A DNA stretch of 64,000 bases from Cohnella silvisoli (GTDB lineage: Bacteria; Bacillota; Bacilli; Paenibacillales; Paenibacillaceae). The DNA lies in NCBI RefSeq assembly GCF_021190915.1, contig NZ_JAIOAP010000003.1:124001-188000 (forward strand). The letters run 5' to 3'. Both the position numbers and the translations under genes were made by a program. Shown here one piece after another: positions 60,313-64,000 of the stretch; position 1 is the stretch's first letter; every line of letters starts with the position of its first letter. Under the pieces are notes generated by a model. The model had not been told where the DNA came from, searched no databases, and was given only the letters and a program-made list of their open reading frames with translations.

Positions 60313-61035
60313 ATGCTCAAAGATTCGTTGGCGCTTGGCGAACATTTGGGTGAGCTGCGCAGAAGGCTTGTATGGATTTTGCTTATGCTGGCCGCAACGA
60401 TGATTGCAGGTTTTTTCATAGCGGGGCCGATCTTGGAATATTTCAAACAGGCTGAACCTGCGTCACGAATCACTTGGAATGCGTTTACTCCATGGGACGG
60501 ATTGCGGGTTTACTTGCAAGTTGCGTTCCTGATTTCATTAGTCGTTACGGTTCCGTTTACTCTTTATCACCTCTGGTCATTCGTTAAGCCAGGGCTAAGG
60601 GAGCTAGAGCAAAAGGCCGCATTGCGATATATTCCGTATTCCGTTGTATTGTTTTTCGTCGGACTTGGTTTCGCCTATTTCATCGTATTTCCGAATGTAT
60701 TTAAATTTACCTCGACCTTTAACGAGGACTTGGATTTGGTCGAAACCTATGGGATTGCCCAGTATTTTTCATTCATGTTCAATATATTGCTGCCGTTATC
60801 GCTGTTATTCGAATTGCCCGTCATTATTATGTTTTTAACTAGACTTCGTCTGTTGAAGCCCATGCTGCTCAGAAAATGGCGGCGTTACTCTTATATGCTA
60901 TTACTGATTACAGCTACGTTCGTCACCCCTCCGGATGTCATTTCCGTGCTTATGGTGGCGATCCCGTTAATCGTTCTTTATGAAGCAAGCGTGATTCTAT
61001 CCGGATACATTTACAGTAGACAAGAGCATTCATAA
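60313..61035 (+). CDS. tatC: Twin-arginine translocase subunit TatC
   Basis: A 240-residue six-helix membrane protein that recognises twin-arginine signal peptides. Typical features: HLGELRRRL at the N terminus, SFVKPGLRELEQK in the first long loop, FYFIVFP-like strand (FAYFIVFP) and TPPDVISVLMVAIPL near the C terminus. ATG 60313 has an AGGTGA-type site; the GTG at 60304 overlapping the tatA stop is an alternative. With tatA it gives a minimal TatAC translocase, the usual Gram-positive form. Confidence 0.95.
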   Translation: MLKDSLALGEHLGELRRRLVWILLMLAATMIAGFFIAGPILEYFKQAEPASRITWNAFTPWDGLRVYLQVAFLISLVVTVPFTLYHLWSFVKPGLRELEQKAALRYIPYSVVLFFVGLGFAYFIVFPNVFKFTSTFNEDLDLVETYGIAQYFSFMFNILLPLSLLFELPVIIMFLTRLRLLKPMLLRKWRRYSYMLLLITATFVTPPDVISVLMVAIPLIVLYEASVILSGYIYSRQEHS

Positions 61036-61070
61036 ACTATATTTGTTGATAAGGCGGGAAGGTAATGGAG

Positions 61071-61376
61071 ATGGAACAATTACGCAGCAACCTTTATGTT
61101 GAATCGGACTCGCGCCGCCATTTTATCCGGGGTTCAATCCTTACGATTATGGCGGCTGTTCTGGGACCTTCTTTCTATCCTTATCTCAAGAACGCGTTCG
61201 TCCCTAATATAAGCGTACTAGAACAACAGAACGTGTTCGCCCCCGATGGGGTGGAATCCTTGAAACCGCAGGCAGGGAAAGGCGCATTCGGACATTATTC
61301 CAGTTCCGACTGGATTTCGAGAATGCATTCCAGTCAAGCCGCATTTCTCAAGGTAGGAGAACCTTATCAGAATTAA
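61071..61376 (+). CDS. Small twin-arginine signal protein, function unknown
   Basis: A 101-residue protein. Residues about 15-22 read SRRHFIRG, which fits the Tat consensus (S/T-R-R-x-F-L/I-R/K), followed by a hydrophobic stretch (SILTIMAAVLGPSFYPYL). The rest is a short hydrophilic domain of about 60 residues (with FAPDGVESLKPQAGK and SSDWISRMHSSQAAF) that I do not recognise. It ends at a normal stop and is closed by a terminator. It starts 35 nt after tatC, GGGAAGG upstream of ATG 61071 (ATG 61065 is possible). Comparable operons place one Tat substrate next to a dedicated TatAC, for example phoD with tatAdCd in Bacillus subtilis. Confidence 0.75.
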   Translation: MEQLRSNLYVESDSRRHFIRGSILTIMAAVLGPSFYPYLKNAFVPNISVLEQQNVFAPDGVESLKPQAGKGAFGHYSSSDWISRMHSSQAAFLKVGEPYQN

Positions 61377-61431
61377 GCGAAATTGACAGAAGAAGCGTGC
61401 ATGCGCATAATAGAGTAATAGCAAACGGGGA

Positions 61432-61485
61432 AGCACCTCACAAAGCCAAACACAATACGTGTTGCTTTGAGGGGTGCTATTTTTG
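61432..61485 (+). terminator. Terminator of the Tat operon
   Basis: AGCACCTCACAAAGC (61432-61446) pairs with GCTTTGAGGGGTGCT (61464-61478), then ATTTTTG. The right half is part of the 614-bp duplicated unit. Confidence 0.85.
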
Positions 61486-62691
61486 TATAGGAGGCATGTG
61501 CATCTATGACTAAGAACAAGAATGACGATGATCGGATCAAAGAGCAGCAGATGACATATGACGTCTATGCGGCGATGCCGGATGACGGACAACGCTATGA
61601 AATTATCGAGGGGGCTATGGAGATGATGTCTCCGAGTCCGTCAGTAACGCACCAAGCGGTTAGCAGGGAACTGGAATTTGTACTCATGCAAAGCTGCAGG
61701 ACGGATTATGAAATTTTTCATGCACCTCTCGATGTAATCTTGAGCCAAACGAATGTGCTGCAGCCGGATATTCTGATGATTCACCGCAGTCGAATGCATA
61801 TTGTATCAGCCCGAGGGATTGAAGGACCGCCGGATTTGGTGGTGGAAATTGTTTCTCCCCATTCCCGCAAAAGGGATAAAGTAGTCAAGGCGAATATATA
61901 TGCTAAATATAACGTCCCGGAGTATTGGATAGTCGACTCTGAAACGCGTACGCTGGAGCTATATCGGCTTCTTGGCGAGGTTTATGAGCTATACAATTTA
62001 TTCGAAGACGATGATCGGGTAACTTCGGACAAGCTGCCTTGCGTTTCTTTTGTAATTAGCGACATCTTTAAGGAAATGCTTTGAGTGGTGCTATTTTTGT
62101 TTAGGAGGCATGTACGCCTATGACGGAGAACAAGAAAGACGATGACCGGATCAAAGAGCAGCAGATGACTTATGACGTCTATGCGGCGATGCCGGATGAC
62201 GGACAACGCTATGAAATTATCGAGGGGGCTATGGAGATGATGTCTCCGAGTCCGTCAGTAGCGCACCAAGCGGTTAGCAGCTAACTGGAATTTGTACTCA
62301 TGCAAAGCTGCAGATCGGATTATGAAATTTTTCATGCACCTCTCGATGTAATCTTGAGCCAAACGAATGTGCTGCAGCCGGATATTCTGATGATTCACCG
62401 CAGTCGAATGCATATTGTATCAGCCCGAGGGATTGAAGGACCGCCGGATTTGGTGGTGGAAATTGTTTCTCCCCATTCCCGCAAAAGGGATAAAGTAGTC
62501 AAGGCGAAGATATACGCAAAATATAACGTCCCAGAGTATTGGGTCGTAAACTCGGATACGGAAACGCTTGAGCAATATCGGATTGTTGGTGAGACTTATG
62601 AGCTTTTTAATTTATTTGAAGGCGATGACCGGGTAACTTCGGACAAGCTCCCGTGTGTTTCTTTTGTTATTGGCGACATCTTTAGGGAAAT
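61464..62691 (+). repeat. 614-bp tandem duplication carrying the Uma2 gene
   Basis: Sequence from 61464 repeats from 62078 at a constant offset of 614 bp, from the terminator arm and ribosome site (TAGGAGGCATGT) through nearly the whole gene. Confidence 0.9.
61506..62084 (+). CDS. Uma2 family putative endonuclease-fold protein (copy 1)
   Basis: A 192-residue Uma2 (DUF820) protein with RYEIIEGAMEMMSPSPS, QPDILMIHRSRMH, PDLVVEIVSPHSRKRDK and VPEYWIVDS, so the PD-(D/E)xK-type core is complete. ATG 61506 has TAGGAGG upstream. It is related to the gene at 3637 and is the intact member of a fresh tandem pair. Uma2 proteins are very common in Paenibacillaceae; no function or partner methylase is visible here. 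Confidence 0.85.
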   Translation: MTKNKNDDDRIKEQQMTYDVYAAMPDDGQRYEIIEGAMEMMSPSPSVTHQAVSRELEFVLMQSCRTDYEIFHAPLDVILSQTNVLQPDILMIHRSRMHIVSARGIEGPPDLVVEIVSPHSRKRDKVVKANIYAKYNVPEYWIVDSETRTLELYRLLGEVYELYNLFEDDDRVTSDKLPCVSFVISDIFKEML

Positions 62692-62722
62692 TCAAATACG
62701 GAATCTTTCGTCATCAAATTAA
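62120..62722 (+). pseudogene. Uma2 copy 2, interrupted by an early stop codon
   Basis: The reading frame from ATG 62120 is nearly identical to copy 1 until codon 55, where two base changes (AGGGAA to AGCTAA in context) create a TAA at 62282-62284. The remaining 140 codons from 62300 keep the core (QPDILMIH, VVEIVSPHS, VPEYWVVNS) and differ from copy 1 mainly near the end. The second half could be translated only if restarted at the ATG at 62300, and would lack the first strand. Most likely a decaying duplicate. Confidence 0.85.
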
Positions 62723-62752
62723 GGTTTGGCGAGGGAAGCGAAGAAATTAATT

Positions 62753-62801
62753 AAGCCGCATTTTACGCAAGGTTAAACAACCGACGCGTAAAATACGGCT
62801 T
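62753..62801. terminator. Bidirectional terminator between Uma2 and GH127-like genes
   Basis: AAGCCGCATTTTACG pairs with CGTAAAATACGGCTT (one mismatch), A/T-rich flanks on both sides. Confidence 0.85.
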
Positions 62802-62808
62802 TGTCCGT

Positions 62809-64000
62809 TTATTCCATCCGGAACAACACCTGCCGGCGGTCGGCAACCGCTTGTTCCATCGATAACTCCAGCATGTCGCGGATCGGCCGCAGACTCACAT
62901 TTCGATCCCGAGCCACATAGCTCGCGCCAGCGACGTGTTCAAGATTCAGCGGATCAAGCGAATCTAGCTGCAATCCTGCACCTGCGTCTTCCGTCCCGAG
63001 CATCAGCGCCCCGTGAAAGAGGCTGCTGCGGTCAGCCAGCGAATGGATGTTCAGTTGGTTGCCCAAGCGAAGCCCGATCGGGAAACGCAGCTCCAGCGTC
63101 AAACCAACGCACGGTGTTCCCGTCCATTCGACGAATCCGTCAGCGATAGTCGCGGCTATCTCACTGCCATCTACGCGAAACACAAGGTCCGTTCGCGCCA
63201 CCCAAGAGGGTACGAAGATCCTCACCATTACTGTCTTCTCTATGTCTGAATCCGCCACCTCAAGCCGTATGCTTCCCTCAATCGGATACGCCGTCGTCTG
63301 CTTAAGCGTCAGACGCCCCGAGGCGAGTCGAATCTCGGCCTCGCTCTCCCGCAGGAAAGGAACGGTCACTGTATTCCGTTCGGCATCCGCGAAATAGCCG
63401 TATTCAATCGCGCGGGACAAGCCGTCGCCGCCGCGCATCGTACAGCACCAGTAAGCTTCGAACAACCCTTCCTTAGGATGAAGCAAGTCATCATGCGCTC
63501 CCGAGCAGCAATCGCAGCCGAAGCCGCCGTTCGGACGCTGCCCGTACCCCAGGCCGTTGTACAAGATGCCGTGCGCAATCTCAAGATAAGACGCTTCTCC
63601 CGTGTGCTTCCACAGTTCGACCGCGACGATGAACGAATCGACTACGGCGCAGGGCTCCGTCCATTCCGGCCGGCCGAACCAGTTGTAGTTGGCGTAATTT
63701 TCCGTTATCCCTTCCCGGTTGTACAGGGCGAAGACGTCTCGCGCCAAGTCAAGCAAACCATCATCCCCGGTCGTCTCGTAATGACGAAGTATGCCCCGAA
63801 GAGCGGACAGCGTCGCATGCGTTTGGAAGGACAGCCCGGTTAGATCGATCGTCCGGAACTTGCCGATCATCTCGTCCAGCAGCGCACCGAGTTCCGGCCA
63901 CTTTAACAATTGGTAAGCGTGGGTCGCGCCATCCAGCATAATGAAGGCGCAGCCGACATCCGTGGACAGGAGCCAATCGCCCACTTTCCGTTCAAACAGG
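62809..64000 (-). CDS. GH127-like (DUF1680) glycosidase, 5' end outside window
   Basis: The visible 397 residues are the C-terminal half of a protein resembling GH127/DUF1680, (alpha/alpha)6 enzymes best known as beta-L-arabinofuranosidases. Helical-barrel motifs include NYNWFGRPEWTEPCAVVD with the Glu-Pro-Cys that corresponds to the zinc-binding and acidic region, ILYNGLGYGQ, a CDCCSG segment and AYWCCTMRGGDGLSR with the Cys pair near the catalytic Cys. A beta-sandwich follows (about the last 150 residues). The reading frame stays open to the window edge. GH127 relatives occur widely in plant-glycan loci, but substrate is not certain. Confidence 0.75.
   Translation of the reverse strand, partial: LFERKVGDWLLSTDVGCAFIMLDGATHAYQLLKWPELGALLDEMIGKFRTIDLTGLSFQTHATLSALRGILRHYETTGDDGLLDLARDVFALYNREGITENYANYNWFGRPEWTEPCAVVDSFIVAVELWKHTGEASYLEIAHGILYNGLGYGQRPNGGFGCDCCSGAHDDLLHPKEGLFEAYWCCTMRGGDGLSRAIEYGYFADAERNTVTVPFLRESEAEIRLASGRLTLKQTTAYPIEGSIRLEVADSDIEKTVMVRIFVPSWVARTDLVFRVDGSEIAATIADGFVEWTGTPCVGLTLELRFPIGLRLGNQLNIHSLADRSSLFHGALMLGTEDAGAGLQLDSLDPLNLEHVAGASYVARDRNVSLRPIRDMLELSMEQAVADRRQVLFRME

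Noticed and set aside
61506-62722. Restriction-modification or toxin-antitoxin locus
   Set aside because: Uma2 proteins have a nuclease-like fold, but there is no methylase or antitoxin-like partner.

Overview
The window looks like a chromosome segment of a spore-forming Firmicute of the family Paenibacillaceae (Paenibacillus or Cohnella type). The evidence is indirect but consistent: lipoprotein ABC systems of the LplA/LplB/YtcP type, YesM/YesN two-component regulators, strong GGAGG ribosome binding sites with many TTG and GTG starts, CcpA-type cre sites, X2 and F5/8C (CBM32) modules on secreted glycosidases, and Uma2-family proteins. No rRNA, tRNA or CRISPR array was seen.

Layout. 1-4.3 kb: the 3' part of a secreted 5'-nucleotidase, a stem-rich non-coding stretch, a small coiled-coil protein, a CE7 acetyl esterase and a Uma2 protein. 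4.3-10.4 kb (minus strand): an AraC regulator, a secreted beta-propeller glycosidase-like protein with three CBM32 modules, and a secreted six-hairpin glycosidase with two CBM32 modules, probably one operon. 10.8-12.4 kb: a secreted copper-amine-oxidase-N plus ankyrin protein. 12.5-16.5 kb: a SelA/DgaE-like PLP enzyme facing a GntR/FCD regulator, an SDR dehydrogenase and an enolase-superfamily dehydratase, which look like a sugar-acid pathway.

16.5-42.8 kb is a large glycan-utilisation block. It has a GH95 alpha-L-fucosidase-like enzyme, a membrane-anchored AraC regulator, three paralogous binding lipoproteins (one pair separated by an IS1595-like transposase), one permease pair, two secreted GH27 enzymes with long arrays of binding modules, an L-fuconolactonase-like amidohydrolase, a GH95-like enzyme and an SGNH esterase. 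Three promoters here share a direct repeat (yGTACG and TGTACC, 20 bp apart) followed by a cre site.

42.9-61.4 kb is a second block under a different control element: a 39-bp sequence repeated before three operons. These are (i) two permeases plus a binding lipoprotein; (ii) a DUF4838 protein, a sugar isomerase/epimerase, a Gfo/Idh oxidoreductase, NagA and a YesM/YesN two-component system; and (iii) a 1,528-residue GH99/WbsX-like multimodular protein without a signal peptide, followed directly by TatA, TatC and a 101-residue protein with a twin-arginine motif. Operon (iii), an apparently sugar-controlled Tat translocase tied to one giant glycosidase, is the most unusual system in the window.

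The last part holds a tandemly duplicated Uma2 gene (second copy broken by a stop codon) and the 3' part of a GH127-like gene. Working model (inference): secreted GH27 and CBM-rich enzymes trim a fucosylated, probably amino-sugar-containing glycan; ABC importers without a local ATPase bring fragments in; cytoplasmic GH95, lactonase, SDR, dehydratase and NagA process them.
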